The notes: generated by a model not told the origin, from the letters alone. Positions 9,679 to 18,960 are shown, counted from the stretch's first letter. The stretch: DNA of 64,000 nucleotides from Ilumatobacter sp963746265 (GCA_963746265.1 CAVVAM010000013.1:186001-250000); one strand, 5' to 3'. Numbers and translations: made by a program.

Positions 9679-12642
9679 CTAGCAGGGCGAACCGACATGG
9701 GTGAAGGCGGCCCACTGATCGGGTCGCTGGTGGTCGAGCTCGTCCGGTGGCATTCGCACCAACGCCCGCCACACGTCGCGAGACGGAGTGCCGGCGGCCG
9801 CACCGGCTTCGCCGGGTGCACGGTCGGCGAACCACTCGGCCTTCTCGCGGCTCGTTGTGTCACGGAGCCAGCGCTGCGCCTGCTGCAACGCGCGACACGT
9901 GTCGCCATGGGCCACCCAATCGGCGCACAGCCGCGCGATCAGCATGCCGGCGGCCAGGCCGTCGACGGGCCACTGCGGCGCGACGACCGCCGAGAGGCCG
10001 ACCTGGAGCAGAGCAGTCGGGAGGCCGACCACCTCGTCGGGCAGGACGTCGCCCGGTCGGCTCGCCTCGCACGCCGACAGGATCGCGAATCGCGGCCGGA
10101 ACGAACCGAGTCGCTGCGTGGCGTACAGGTCGATGAGGTCGCCGACAGTGATGCGCTCGTCGTGGGCAAGCTCGAGCCCGCTCTCGAGCGGGAATTCCGG
10201 GATCGCGTCGCCGTGGCACGCGAAGTGGAGGATCTGATGGTGTGGGAGCGCCTCGAGGACCGCCGCTTTCGTGGCCTCCTCGTGGAGCAGCGACAGCGAG
10301 GTGGCGAAGCACTCCCCGATGAGCGCCGCCTCGACCTCGGCGCCGGGGACGACACCGGCCGAGCTCGGCTGCGGATCGGCGACCACGAGCGCGTCGTCGC
10401 GAAGGTCGAGCTGGTCGCTGTCCGTCGCCACGAGCGACCGAACGTTCGGCGCGTACGTGATCGCGAGCCGGTCGAGAACGTATCGACGGCCACTCGGTCG
10501 CGATGTGTCACGGGTCCAGGCGGCGTGGAACGGCAGGAGACCGAGCGGCCCGACCGGCACGAGCGTCGTCGCGGTCGCCGTGTCCAGCACGTCGAGTAGG
10601 GGCTCCATCGCGGCTCGCCACAGCCATGACGTCACCCCGTCGATGGTTCCGATCCAGTGCTCGGGGTGCGCAGCGCGAACCAGCTCGGCGGTGCGGAGCG
10701 CCTGGACTCGCTGGCCGACCTGCGACGGGGACAGGCCGTCGAGCGGCACGACGACCGGCTCGGCCCGCGGGAAGACGACGATCGCGACACCTCCGTCCAG
10801 CGCCGACGCCAAGTAGGCGATCGGCGCTCGTTCCGCCACCTGCTCGACCGCGTCGAACTCCGGCGCGGCGAGGAGGTCGCCGCAGCCGCGAACCGTCCGG
10901 ATCTCGCCGATCAGGTGCTCGAGATCGTCGCGAGCGGCGCCGGCCGCAGCGGGCGTGCTCGCTCGGCGAAGCGCGCGCGAGGTAGTGCGATACCGTTCCG
11001 CCAAGTCGCCCCGCCCGGCGGCTTCGAGCCGTGTCAGGTCGGCGCGATCTCGCTCCAGGACCTCGGACAGCACGAAAGCGCGACCGCGCTCGATCGCCAT
11101 CACGGCGTCGACACCTCGCCCGGCCCGGCAGAGAGCGAGCGCGGCACGTTGGGGCAAGCCGGTCGCACGCGCCAACCACGACTCCTTCTCGTCTCGGCCG
11201 AGCTGGCGGCGCGACAGGCGATCCGTGGCCTCCAGCGCATGACGGTACGCGCGACCGGCCTCCGCCCATCGACCATGTTCGCCGGCCCAGTCCCCCCAAC
11301 TGAGCGCAGCGGTCAGCGACCATTCGAGGCCGGCCGCCAGCCCGTTCCGACATGCCGATTCGAAGGTGTTTCCGAGACGTTCGGCGAGCTGCGGACTCGG
11401 CTCGATCCGATGGGCATACCGGAGGGCGCTTCCGAGGTTGTACTGACGCGAGGCGAGCTCGGGAGCATCCGATGCCGTCAACTCGATCGCTCGCTCGTAA
11501 TGATCGAGGGCGCGGTCGAGGTGGCGACGTTCCGCAGTCAGCTCGTAGAGGGACTGCGAGGAGTTGCCGGCATTGTTGTGGCGTGACGCGAGCTGGTAGT
11601 CCTGCGGCCCCGAACGTTCGACGGCCAGCTCCTGCACCTCGGCGGCTCGCACGAGGTCGTCGACGATGCCGGTCGCGGCGTAGTGGTCGAGGAGCGCGTT
11701 GCCGAGGTTGGTGAGCCGAGCGGGCATGTTCGGATCTCGGGCCGACGCTGCATCGAGCGCCCGATCGAGCAGCTCGATCCCAGCATCGAGATCGTCGAGC
11801 CGGCCGCTGACGTGCCAACGCCGTCGCAGCATCGAGCCGAGCTGTGATGAGCGGGCGTCGCCGTCGCCCAGGATCGGCGACGCGTCGAGGTTCGGTGCGA
11901 GGACGTCGATCGCCGCATCGAGGTCGGCGATCTCGCCGAGCGCGTCGTAGCGGGTGGCGAGGAGTTGGGCGAGGGTGTACTGGTACGCGTCGATGCGGGC
12001 GGCGCCGGTGCGTGTGGCTCGGTCGAACGCATCGCGGGCGAGATGGATGGAGCGTTCGAGGGCGTCGGGATCGCCGCGTGCCCGGAACACCGTGTCGAGC
12101 ACGGAGGCTGCGCCCCGCTCAGCGAGCGCGAGGTCCCCACCGGTCCGCTCGGCCGTCTCCATCGCTGCCCGCATCGACGCGACCGCAGCGTCGAGCTCCT
12201 CGTCCGAGCCGGCCAGCTGGAAACGGATGAGATGTCCCATGCCGAGGTTGTGCAGCGCCCAAACCCGCTCCGGCCATGCGGCCGAGGCGAGCTCGAGCGC
12301 GTCGTGCCACTGTCCCATCGCCCGATCGAGGTCGCCGAGCGCGCCGGTACGAGTCGTCATCCACTGGGTGGCCGCGGCGGCGCGGTTGAGCAGGTCGAAC
12401 CGGAACGTCGTTGGTGCATCGACGAATCGTGGGTCGTCGACGATCGAGTTCCAGGCGGCATCCGCTGCCTCAAGATCGGCGACGTCGCTACTCGCGAGGT
12501 AGTCCGCGAGACGCCGCTGGGCCCGCTCGAGCGAGCGCCGGTACCGGGCGGGGGCGTCGCGGACGGGGTGCCACCCGAGCAGCTCCTCGGGCGACGTAGA
12601 CGGTTTCGTGTCGTTCGGTCGATCTCTTCGATGACGTCGCAC
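9679..12642 (-). CDS. TPR-CHAT protein (caspase-like protease domain)
   Basis: About 987 residues from GTG 12642, chosen because a strong ribosome site (GGAGGGGA) lies just upstream; the frame is open further to 12741. Residues about 50-600 are helical repeats of TPR type (ALHNLGMGHLIRF, LTNLGNALLDHYAATG, ASRQYNLGSALRYA). The C-terminal 350 residues form a CHAT domain: TTLVPVGPLGLLPFHAAW, then the catalytic His in LHFACHGDA (near residue 809) and Cys in AILSACEASRPG (near residue 859), followed by VGLPTALLQVGLSAVVAPQW. CHAT proteins are caspase relatives that cut target proteins once their repeat domain receives a signal. The target is unknown; the two genes downstream in the operon are candidates. 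Both catalytic residues are present. Confidence 0.9.
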   Translation of the reverse strand: MRRHRRDRPNDTKPSTSPEELLGWHPVRDAPARYRRSLERAQRRLADYLASSDVADLEAADAAWNSIVDDPRFVDAPTTFRFDLLNRAAAATQWMTTRTGALGDLDRAMGQWHDALELASAAWPERVWALHNLGMGHLIRFQLAGSDEELDAAVASMRAAMETAERTGGDLALAERGAASVLDTVFRARGDPDALERSIHLARDAFDRATRTGAARIDAYQYTLAQLLATRYDALGEIADLDAAIDVLAPNLDASPILGDGDARSSQLGSMLRRRWHVSGRLDDLDAGIELLDRALDAASARDPNMPARLTNLGNALLDHYAATGIVDDLVRAAEVQELAVERSGPQDYQLASRHNNAGNSSQSLYELTAERRHLDRALDHYERAIELTASDAPELASRQYNLGSALRYAHRIEPSPQLAERLGNTFESACRNGLAAGLEWSLTAALSWGDWAGEHGRWAEAGRAYRHALEATDRLSRRQLGRDEKESWLARATGLPQRAALALCRAGRGVDAVMAIERGRAFVLSEVLERDRADLTRLEAAGRGDLAERYRTTSRALRRASTPAAAGAARDDLEHLIGEIRTVRGCGDLLAAPEFDAVEQVAERAPIAYLASALDGGVAIVVFPRAEPVVVPLDGLSPSQVGQRVQALRTAELVRAAHPEHWIGTIDGVTSWLWRAAMEPLLDVLDTATATTLVPVGPLGLLPFHAAWTRDTSRPSGRRYVLDRLAITYAPNVRSLVATDSDQLDLRDDALVVADPQPSSAGVVPGAEVEAALIGECFATSLSLLHEEATKAAVLEALPHHQILHFACHGDAIPEFPLESGLELAHDERITVGDLIDLYATQRLGSFRPRFAILSACEASRPGDVLPDEVVGLPTALLQVGLSAVVAPQWPVDGLAAGMLIARLCADWVAHGDTCRALQQAQRWLRDTTSREKAEWFADRAPGEAGAAAGTPSRDVWRALVRMPPDELDHQRPDQWAAFTHVGSPC

Positions 12643-13258
12643 CGTCTCCCCTCCCGTCCGCGCCGACTCGGGCGGTCCCGGTTTGGAGCAGCCCGCTCGT
12701 TGGACCGTCGTGAGCAATCGGTGCGCACCGTCACCGTACACGTCGGACGCTCGGGCCGAGTGCGGCGCCGGTGCCCTTCACCACGATGACCACCTCGCCC
12801 TGCTCACGAGCGTCGGATTCCCCGACGCGACCATCGAGTACGCCCACGACACGGTCCCCGGGCTCCACGGCGCGATCATCCGATCGACTCGAATCCAGTC
12901 AACTCACCGAGCCCGACGATGCGGGTTGTCCCTGAAGGACGAGTTCGATCATCACGAACCCACAGGGGCCATCGGGCGCTGCACTGCCGGCCTTCACCCT
13001 CCGGACCTCGCTACCAGAACCTCCGGCGCGACCGCGAATCATCCTGCTCGCCACCCGCCTGCGGGCCGATGATCGGGCGTTCGGGTTCCGCGGAGCAGCC
13101 ACCTACCGAGGTCACCTGGGCGAAGCGCCCGATGGCGATCGACTGGGAGCTCCACCACCCGCTCTCCGGTGACCTCTTTCGTCGTGGCCGTTCCATGAGC
13201 CTGCCCCTGGCCGGAAGCCGTGGTGACTCCGAGTGAGCGCCCGGACCGCCCTCGACTC
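12643..13258. other. Gene-poor stretch upstream of CHAT operon
   Basis: About 600 bases between two minus-strand genes. Apart from the methyltransferase-like remnant at 12755-12910, I see no supported gene. It should contain the promoter of the CHAT operon, but no clear -35/-10 pair stands out. Confidence 0.4.
12755..12910 (+). pseudogene. Possible C-terminal remnant of an arsenite methyltransferase-like gene
   Basis: The plus-strand frame reads ECGAGALHHDDHLALLTSVG and continues to GLHGAIIRSTR. This resembles the end of ArsM-type SAM methyltransferases, which have CxAGAL, then a helix ending in a G-F/L, and a final AIIRA. The N-terminal methyltransferase domain is absent and no stop follows the motif, so at most this is a relic. 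The call rests on short motifs only. Confidence 0.35.
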
Positions 13259-14713
13259 TCAGAACTCGCCGGCCCACACCGACGAAACAACGTCAGCGGG
13301 GAAGAGCCGCTCGCACGGCACGCCGTTCCCATCAGCGTCCATGTTCGCCGGCTCATCTTGAACGAACCAGTACGCCAACACCAGCGTGTAGGCGGCATGT
13401 TGGAACATCGGGTCTCGTTCCCAGCCCATGACGTTCTGGTCGTCGAAGAACTGCTCGCACGTGAGTCCGGGTTCGGCGGTGAACGGCTCGCTCCACTCCC
13501 CCGAGGACGCCTGGAAACTGCTGGTCGCGCCTGCTCCATCGAGCACGACGATGAGAATGTCCCCCGGCTCGCCGACCGGCTCCATGCGAACGAGACACAA
13601 TGCGACGTCACCGCGACCGACCGGAGCGGTCGGGTCCAAGGGATCAGAGGCGAAATCGGACAGGAACGACCGCGTGCCTCCACATGGTCCGATCGTGTAG
13701 CTCGTGATGTGCTCGTTCTGCAGAGCTCGGTTCTCGTAACGGTCCAGGACGTCCTGAAGCGTCACCCCGGCAGGTGCAGCGGGCCGACTCACGAGGCTCG
13801 TGCCCCACACTTCGGCGACGACGGCAGGGTCGAAGAGCAGCTCGCACGGCAACCCGTCGCCGTCGACGTCCATGCGGCCGGGCGCACCTTCCAGGAACCA
13901 GTATGCGAGCGCCCACTGGTAGGCGAGCACGTCGTCGTTCCACGGAGCCGACCCACCCATGAACTCCATCGCTCGAACGAAGTCTCCGGTCGCCAGGTAC
14001 TCGCGGCACAGCAGCCCGGGCCGGGCGTAGGGCAGGTCGGCGCCGCCCGTACCGATCCCCCACCAGGTGGTGGTACCGCGATCATCCAACGCGATCAGGT
14101 ACCAGTTGCCGACATCGGCGGGCGGCTCGGTGCGCCCTCCGCAGTTGAACACCTGGCCGCGGGTGACCATGTGATCGCGCTCGACCTCGATCCACTCCCA
14201 GGCGGGCCGCTCTGGATGCTTCTCTCCGGTCAGCAGTGCGCAACCCAGCTCGTAACTGGTGAAGCTGCTCCCGGCCGAGAAGTCGGCCTCCAGAGGCTCG
14301 AGGATCTGACGGAGCGGAACCCCCGCTGACTGCGGCGGCGTCGTCTCGGCCGTTGATGACGGCATCGGCACCGGGCCGTCGAGTGCGGCCCACGTACCCG
14401 GGCCGACCACACCTGTTGCAGCCAACCCGTGCGCTTCCTGGAAGTCGCGAACGGCGGCCTCGGTGACCGGCCCGAAGTCGCCGTCGGCTTCGAGCGGGTG
14501 GCCGTGACGGGTCAACTGTTGTTGGAGCACCACCACCCACTGGCCCTCGTCGCCGAGGCGCAGCTCTGGTGACGCGACGTCGGTCACGGTGGATTCGGGA
14601 ACGCTCTCCGGCGCGGTCGAGGTGACAGCTGGATCGGGGCTCGAGGTCGTCGAGTCACCGCAGCCCACCAACGCAACGACAAGCAGCCCGACCACCGGCC
14701 AGCGCACGACCAC
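13259..14713 (-). CDS. Lipoprotein with peptidoglycan-binding domain and two Excalibur-like repeats
   Basis: About 484 residues. The open frame starts at GTG 14713, but GTG 14707 has better spacing from the GGAGG site and is preferred. The hydrophobic leader ends in a lipobox (VVALVGC). Residues about 50-115 form a PG_binding_1 domain (LRLGDEGQWVVVLQQQL, ADGDFGPVTEAAVRDFQEAH). The rest contains two tandem copies of a unit with a Cys near its start, an aromatic LAYWF helix and a calcium-type loop ending in Cys (MDVDGDGLPCELLF and MDADGNGVPCERLF). The loops match the Excalibur motif DxDxDGxxCE. It should sit on the outer face of the membrane, bound to cell wall and calcium. Partner unknown; single gene. 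Confidence 0.8.
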   Translation of the reverse strand: MVVRWPVVGLLVVALVGCGDSTTSSPDPAVTSTAPESVPESTVTDVASPELRLGDEGQWVVVLQQQLTRHGHPLEADGDFGPVTEAAVRDFQEAHGLAATGVVGPGTWAALDGPVPMPSSTAETTPPQSAGVPLRQILEPLEADFSAGSSFTSYELGCALLTGEKHPERPAWEWIEVERDHMVTRGQVFNCGGRTEPPADVGNWYLIALDDRGTTTWWGIGTGGADLPYARPGLLCREYLATGDFVRAMEFMGGSAPWNDDVLAYQWALAYWFLEGAPGRMDVDGDGLPCELLFDPAVVAEVWGTSLVSRPAAPAGVTLQDVLDRYENRALQNEHITSYTIGPCGGTRSFLSDFASDPLDPTAPVGRGDVALCLVRMEPVGEPGDILIVVLDGAGATSSFQASSGEWSEPFTAEPGLTCEQFFDDQNVMGWERDPMFQHAAYTLVLAYWFVQDEPANMDADGNGVPCERLFPADVVSSVWAGEF

Positions 14714-15109
14714 TCACCTCCACGCTCACCGTGCGCCGGTCGGCGCGGCCCCGCAAGAGGCCGACGTACCGAATCGCCGACCGTCGCCGAGCCGACGACG
14801 CCGAGGCCCACGGTACGCGGGCCCGGAAGAGGCTCAGGCCCCCCTGCCGGATTCGTGACCTCGGCCGGTTGCCGCGTGCCTGATCTGCCTGACCCTGATC
14901 TCGGAGGTGACCGATCACGCGTTGGTCAGTGACCGCCGCAGCGTCGGTGACGCTCGCGTCCACCATCGGTGTACGCGGCTGCGCCCAAGAGCAGGCCTCC
15001 GATGCGCCTGCCGTTCGCAGTCCGTGAGCAAACCGACACATCCAGCCCGCCCCGGAGTCGAATCATCGACATGGCGCTAATGGACATTATGTATGTTATG
15101 ATAGTCGAT
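14714..15109. other. Divergent intergenic region upstream of ABC operon
   Basis: About 400 bases between the lipoprotein gene and the ABC operon. No gene is supported. The last 30 bases are strikingly AT-rich for this genome and hold the ABC promoter and a candidate TetR operator, listed separately. Confidence 0.5.
15084..15102 (+). promoter_or_regulatory. ABC-tetR operon promoter with possible TetR operator
   Basis: TATGAT at 15097-15102 is a good -10 and lies 7 bases before the ATG at 15110, so the mRNA is probably leaderless. Just upstream is an inverted repeat with arms ACAT (15084-15087) and ATGT (15093-15096) in an AT-rich patch. The third gene of the operon encodes a TetR repressor, so self-regulation through this site is plausible. 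Confidence 0.45.
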
Positions 15110-16093
15110 ATGTCCGACCAAGAATCCGTGATCGAGGGCGAACCCGTGATCGAGGGCAGGGGCTTGACCAAGCGCTTCGGCGACGTGCTCGCGGCGGAGG
15201 CTGTGACGTTCTCGGTTGGGCGGGGCGAAGTCGTCGGGCTGCTGGGCCCCAATGGCGCCGGCAAGACGACCGTGGTGAAGATGCTGACCACCCTGATCCC
15301 GATCGACGACGGCGCTGCAACCGTCGCCGGGTTCGACGTTTCGCGCGAACCGGAGTCGGTCCGGCAAGTGATCGGGCTGGCCGGTCAAGCCGCCGCTGTC
15401 GACGAGAAGCTGACCGCGTTGGAGAACCTCGAGCTGTTCTCGCGGTTGTACAAGCTGCCCCGCCAACGCCGCCGTGCGAGAATCGAGGAGCTCGTGGAGC
15501 GGTTCGACATGGGCTCGTTTGCCGAGCGGGCCGCCTCGACCTACTCGGGCGGGCAGCGCCGCCGGCTCGACATCGTCGCGGCGCTCGTCGCAGACCCGCT
15601 GGCACTGTTCCTCGACGAGCCGACGACCGGCCTCGACCCTCGCAGCCGGGCCGAGGTGTGGGACTCGATACGAGCCCTGGCCGCGAGCGGTACCGCCATC
15701 TTGTTGACCACCCAGTACCTCGACGAAGCCGACCAACTCGCCGACCACATCCTGGTCATCGACCGAGGACGCAGGGTCGCTGCCGGCACTCCCGACCGCC
15801 TCAAGACCGACGTGGGGCGAGATGTCCTCGAGATACACGTCCCCACCGGTGGCGACTTGGTCCGGGCGTGCGACCTCACGGCCACGGTGAAAGGAGCGTC
15901 GATCGACGCTGATCGCCACCAACTCGACCTTCCCATCACTGGCGGGGCCGCCCAGTCGCTGGACCTTCTCCGACGACTCGACGACAACGGGGTGACGATC
16001 GACGACTTCCAGCTCCGTCGACCAACCCTCGACGATGTCTTCCTCGCACTGACCGGCTCCCTCGCCGCACCCACCGAGGAGGCCCGACGATGA
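15110..16093 (+). CDS. ABC transporter ATP-binding protein (DrrA type)
   Basis: 327 residues from ATG 15110, preferred over the longer frame from 14969 because of the -10 element just upstream. Residues about 10-230 form an ABC ATPase: Walker A GPNGAGKTT, signature YSGGQRRRLD, Walker B LALFLDEPTTGLDPRSR and the switch His replaced by Gln in LLTTQYLDEADQL, which is common in the DrrA/NodI branch. The C-terminal 90 residues resemble the DrrA accessory region (RRPTLDDVFLALTG). It powers export of a hydrophobic compound, drug or lipid through the permease encoded next, with which it overlaps by 4 bases. The substrate is unknown. Confidence 0.9.
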   Translation: MSDQESVIEGEPVIEGRGLTKRFGDVLAAEAVTFSVGRGEVVGLLGPNGAGKTTVVKMLTTLIPIDDGAATVAGFDVSREPESVRQVIGLAGQAAAVDEKLTALENLELFSRLYKLPRQRRRARIEELVERFDMGSFAERAASTYSGGQRRRLDIVAALVADPLALFLDEPTTGLDPRSRAEVWDSIRALAASGTAILLTTQYLDEADQLADHILVIDRGRRVAAGTPDRLKTDVGRDVLEIHVPTGGDLVRACDLTATVKGASIDADRHQLDLPITGGAAQSLDLLRRLDDNGVTIDDFQLRRPTLDDVFLALTGSLAAPTEEARR

Positions 16094-16896
16094 CCACCGC
16101 AACACCATCCAACCCCACGGCCAGACCCGGCGAGCGGCTGCGCTGGGCCGCCCAGGACACCGCCACGATGTTGTGGCGCGACATGATTCGCACCGCCCGC
16201 CAACCCGAGATGCTCGTGTTCGCGGTCGTCATGGGCGTGTTCTTCCTCGTGCTGTTCAACTATGTCTTCGGCGGCGCAATCGGCGCAGGGGCCGGTGTGG
16301 ACTACCTCCAGTTCCTCGTGCCCGGCGTCTTCGTCATCACCGCACTCCAAGGCGCGCAACAGACCAGCATGGGATTCGCCGCCGACCTCGCCGAAGGCGT
16401 CACCGACCGATTCCGTTCTCTCCCCATGAGCCAGGTCGCAGTCATCGCCGGTCGCACCATCGCCGATGCCGCCCGCAACCTCGTCGGGCTCATCCTGGTG
16501 GCGCTACTTGCCCTCGTCATGGGTTACCGATTCGACTCAGCAGCGGGCGCTGTCGCCGCCATCGTGCTCACCACCGGAATCGGGTTCGGTTTCTCCTGGC
16601 TCGGCGCGGCCATCGCTGCCAAGGTGCGCCAACCCGACATGGTCGGCATGCTGTCGATGTTCTGGCTGTTCCCGCTGATGTTGGCGAGCACCGCATTCAC
16701 TCCTGCCGAGTCGATGCCGGGTTGGCTTCGGCCCTTCGCCACCTATCAACCCATCTCCGTGGCCGCTGACGCCGTCCGGGGTCTGTGCGAGGGCACACCC
16801 AACGGGGCCGATCTCACACTCGCGGTGGCCTGGACGGTCGGTCTCCTGACGGTCTTCGTACCGCTCTCGGTCCGCCTCTACCGACACAACAACTGA
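16090..16896 (+). CDS. ABC-2 type permease (DrrB type)
   Basis: A 268-residue membrane protein whose ATG overlaps the ATPase stop. Six hydrophobic segments are visible, from MLVFAVVMGVFFLVLFNYVF to LAVAWTVGLLTVFVPLSV. Signatures of the ABC-2 family include LVPGVFVITALQGAQQT, DRFRSLPMSQ and the ending PFATYQPISVAADAVRGL. It forms the membrane channel with the upstream ATPase for export of an unknown substrate. Intact and typical in length for DrrB. Confidence 0.9.
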   Translation: MTTATPSNPTARPGERLRWAAQDTATMLWRDMIRTARQPEMLVFAVVMGVFFLVLFNYVFGGAIGAGAGVDYLQFLVPGVFVITALQGAQQTSMGFAADLAEGVTDRFRSLPMSQVAVIAGRTIADAARNLVGLILVALLALVMGYRFDSAAGAVAAIVLTTGIGFGFSWLGAAIAAKVRQPDMVGMLSMFWLFPLMLASTAFTPAESMPGWLRPFATYQPISVAADAVRGLCEGTPNGADLTLAVAWTVGLLTVFVPLSVRLYRHNN

Positions 16897-16899
16897 TCG

Positions 16900-17505
16900 A
16901 TGACCAGCGCCCAGGACCGCATCATCGAAGCCGCGCTCGACCTCATCACCCAGCGAGGTCTCAGTGCGGTCACCATGGTCGAGGTTGCCCGCACCGCAGG
17001 CGTCGCTCGAGCCACGCTCTACAACCACTACCCCGACGTGCCCAGCATCCTCGCCGACGCGGCCGGCCGCCACAACGACCAGGCCATCTCTGGACTGCAC
17101 CAAACCCTCGCCATCGCCGGCTCCCCCACCGACACCATCGAACAGCTCATCCGCTACATCGCCGCCATCTCCATCCACGGCCACACCCTCGACACCCACC
17201 ACGGACTCCCACCCGATCTCCGCCGCCAACTCTCCGCTTTCGACGACGAGCTCGAGACCCGGATCAGCAGTGCGCTCCGAGACGGCGCAGCAACCGGCGA
17301 GTTCCGCCCGAACCTCAACCCCGAAGTCACCACCAAGCTCGTCCGACACATGCTCAACGGAGTGTCCGAGCTCATCGCGGCCACCACCGGGGACGCGCCC
17401 CAGCTCGTCGACGACGCGACGCAGACCATCCTCGCCGCCCTCACCGGCCGGCCGAGCGCGCCGGCCCCGAGACGAGCAACGGACATCGGTTCGCAACTCG
17501 GTTAG
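16900..17505 (+). CDS. TetR family transcriptional regulator
   Basis: 201 residues, three bases after the permease stop, so the last gene of a three-gene operon. Residues about 5-50 form the TetR helix-turn-helix domain (RIIEAALDLITQRGLSAVTM, VARTAGVARATLYNHYPD). The C-terminal domain (TetR_C) should bind a small ligand, probably a substrate of the exporter. By analogy with other TetR-exporter operons it likely represses its own operon through the inverted repeat at 15084-15096. The ligand is unknown. Confidence 0.9.
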   Translation: MTSAQDRIIEAALDLITQRGLSAVTMVEVARTAGVARATLYNHYPDVPSILADAAGRHNDQAISGLHQTLAIAGSPTDTIEQLIRYIAAISIHGHTLDTHHGLPPDLRRQLSAFDDELETRISSALRDGAATGEFRPNLNPEVTTKLVRHMLNGVSELIAATTGDAPQLVDDATQTILAALTGRPSAPAPRRATDIGSQLG

Positions 17506-17594
17506 CAGCGACACACTCCGGTCAGAAAGCCGCGCCCACCCAGGCAGACGGGACTACATGCCGGGACGTCGGAGTCTGATCATGATCATCGAGG

Positions 17595-17629
17595 CGATCC
17601 CGTCCGCTGGGTGAGGACGGGTGGGATCG
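17595..17629. terminator. Hairpin between convergent tetR and methyltransferase genes
   Basis: CGATCCC (17595-17601) pairs with GGGATCG (17623-17629), and an inner GTCC/GGAC pair adds to the stem with a bulge. It lies between the ends of two convergent genes, as a shared terminator would. Confidence 0.4.
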
Positions 17630-17643
17630 TCGCGTTGGCGTGG

Positions 17644-18267
17644 TCAGGCGATCCGCGTGAACAGGTAGGCGAACGGTGACTTGGTGTACCCGATTCCTCT
17701 GCCGGCGTCGTGGAGGAGATCGATCGTGATGGGCTGCGGCTTCTTGGGAACGAGGTAACTGTCGAGGTTGCTGGAGGTGACCTTGTATTTGCCGTCGCGG
17801 GACGTGACGATGCCGGCGAGTTCGTAGCGGTGGTCGATCGATGCCATCGCAGCGTCGCCATGGCTCGCGTTGACGAGCAGCGTGCCCCCGATGCGCAGGT
17901 GATGGGAGCAGTGCTCGGAAACGAACCCTGCGTACAGCGACACGAGTAGGTCGAAGTGTTCGTGAGGGAGGTCGAGGTCGGTGGTGTAGTCGGCGTGGAT
18001 GAAGGTGATGTCGGGACTGGCCGGGCCGTTGTGGTCGGCCACGATGTCGCGAACGCCATCGGTGTCGGCGAAGAACTTGGGTGTTCGCTGATCGATGTCG
18101 ACATAGGTCACCGACTCGAACGTGAACGAGGGAGCGAGGTCGACGTAGCTTCCCGGGTACAGCACGGTTGTTGCGTCAACGGCTTCTCTGACGGCGGTGA
18201 AGAGGCGCCAGCGATCGCCCTCATGCTGGTTCTGCTTGGCCCACAGTTCGGCGGTCTCAGGGTTCAT
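17644..18267 (-). CDS. Class I SAM methyltransferase-like protein
   Basis: 207 residues with ATG at 18267 behind a GGAG site. The layout resembles a Rossmann methyltransferase: an early loop (VLYPGSYVDLAPSF), an acidic strand end (VTYVDIDQRTPKFF), then FIHADYTTDL and the strand FDLLVSLYAGFVSEH, followed by LRIGGTLLVNASHGDAA. The glycine-rich loop is not a standard GxGxG, so cofactor binding is inferred. It ends with a substrate-side region, GYTKSPFAYLFTRIA. Neighbours give no hint: the ABC operon converges on it. It could act on a small molecule. Function unknown beyond the fold. Confidence 0.65.
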   Translation of the reverse strand: MNPETAELWAKQNQHEGDRWRLFTAVREAVDATTVLYPGSYVDLAPSFTFESVTYVDIDQRTPKFFADTDGVRDIVADHNGPASPDITFIHADYTTDLDLPHEHFDLLVSLYAGFVSEHCSHHLRIGGTLLVNASHGDAAMASIDHRYELAGIVTSRDGKYKVTSSNLDSYLVPKKPQPITIDLLHDAGRGIGYTKSPFAYLFTRIA

Positions 18268-18960
18268 GAGGTTGCTCCGCTGTCGCGCCGGAAGGCGTCT
18301 CCTTCAGGCGTCTCCTTCCTGACGCCTCTTGTGCCGCCACGCGCCGAGAGCTCAGGAGAAGTCGGCGGCGTCGCCGGCAGTCGACGGTCGGTCCCGCAAC
18401 AGCGTGATCGTGACAAAGTACATCCCCGGAACGGTTTCCCACGGCGCCCAGCGTTTTCGTGGCTCGTCTTGATGACCATGCGCCAACGGTAGCGAGCGGG
18501 CCCCGACGGACCCCGCCCGGGCTGGCGGTACCTCCGCCCATGTGCCACGCAGAGTCGGGGATCCGGCACCTTTGGAACGGGCGACCACGAGCGAACCTTG
18601 AACCAGCCGAACAGGCCCGAGGCGCGCACGCAGTGCGCCGGTGCGACATACCAGTTCCACCACACACCGCAGTTCGGATTGTTGTCGGTGTCGACGTGCA
18701 GCCCGCCCTGGAAGATCGCCGCCGAGGAGACGATCGAGGCACTGCTCGTCCACCTCGACGAGATGACGGGCTGACGGGTCGTTTCATCGCCAATCGACGT
18801 ACCCGCGAGACGCACTCGTTCCTGCGACCGTGCTCCAGGGTGCGACAGATGGCGCCGTCGAACCGCTGGATCGTCGACGACCGACCTGTCGGCTACCAGT
18901 GGTGCGACTTCTGCTTCCCGCAGCTTGCTGACGGCTGAGCCGTCGTCCGTGGGCACCGAG
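18268..18960. other. Unresolved stretch, possibly decayed or frameshifted gene(s)
   Basis: No intact gene is supported in about 690 bases. Three short stretches have protein-like rather than chance composition. On the minus strand around 18590-18720 the frame reads NPNCGVWWNWYVAPAHC. On the minus strand near 18360-18470 another frame reads WETVPGMYFVTITLL. On the plus strand 18765-18938 the frame reads FIANRRTRETHSF and ends YQWCDFCFPQLADG before a stop. No start codon with a ribosome site fits any of them. This may be a relic region or the result of several sequence errors. Confidence 0.35.
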
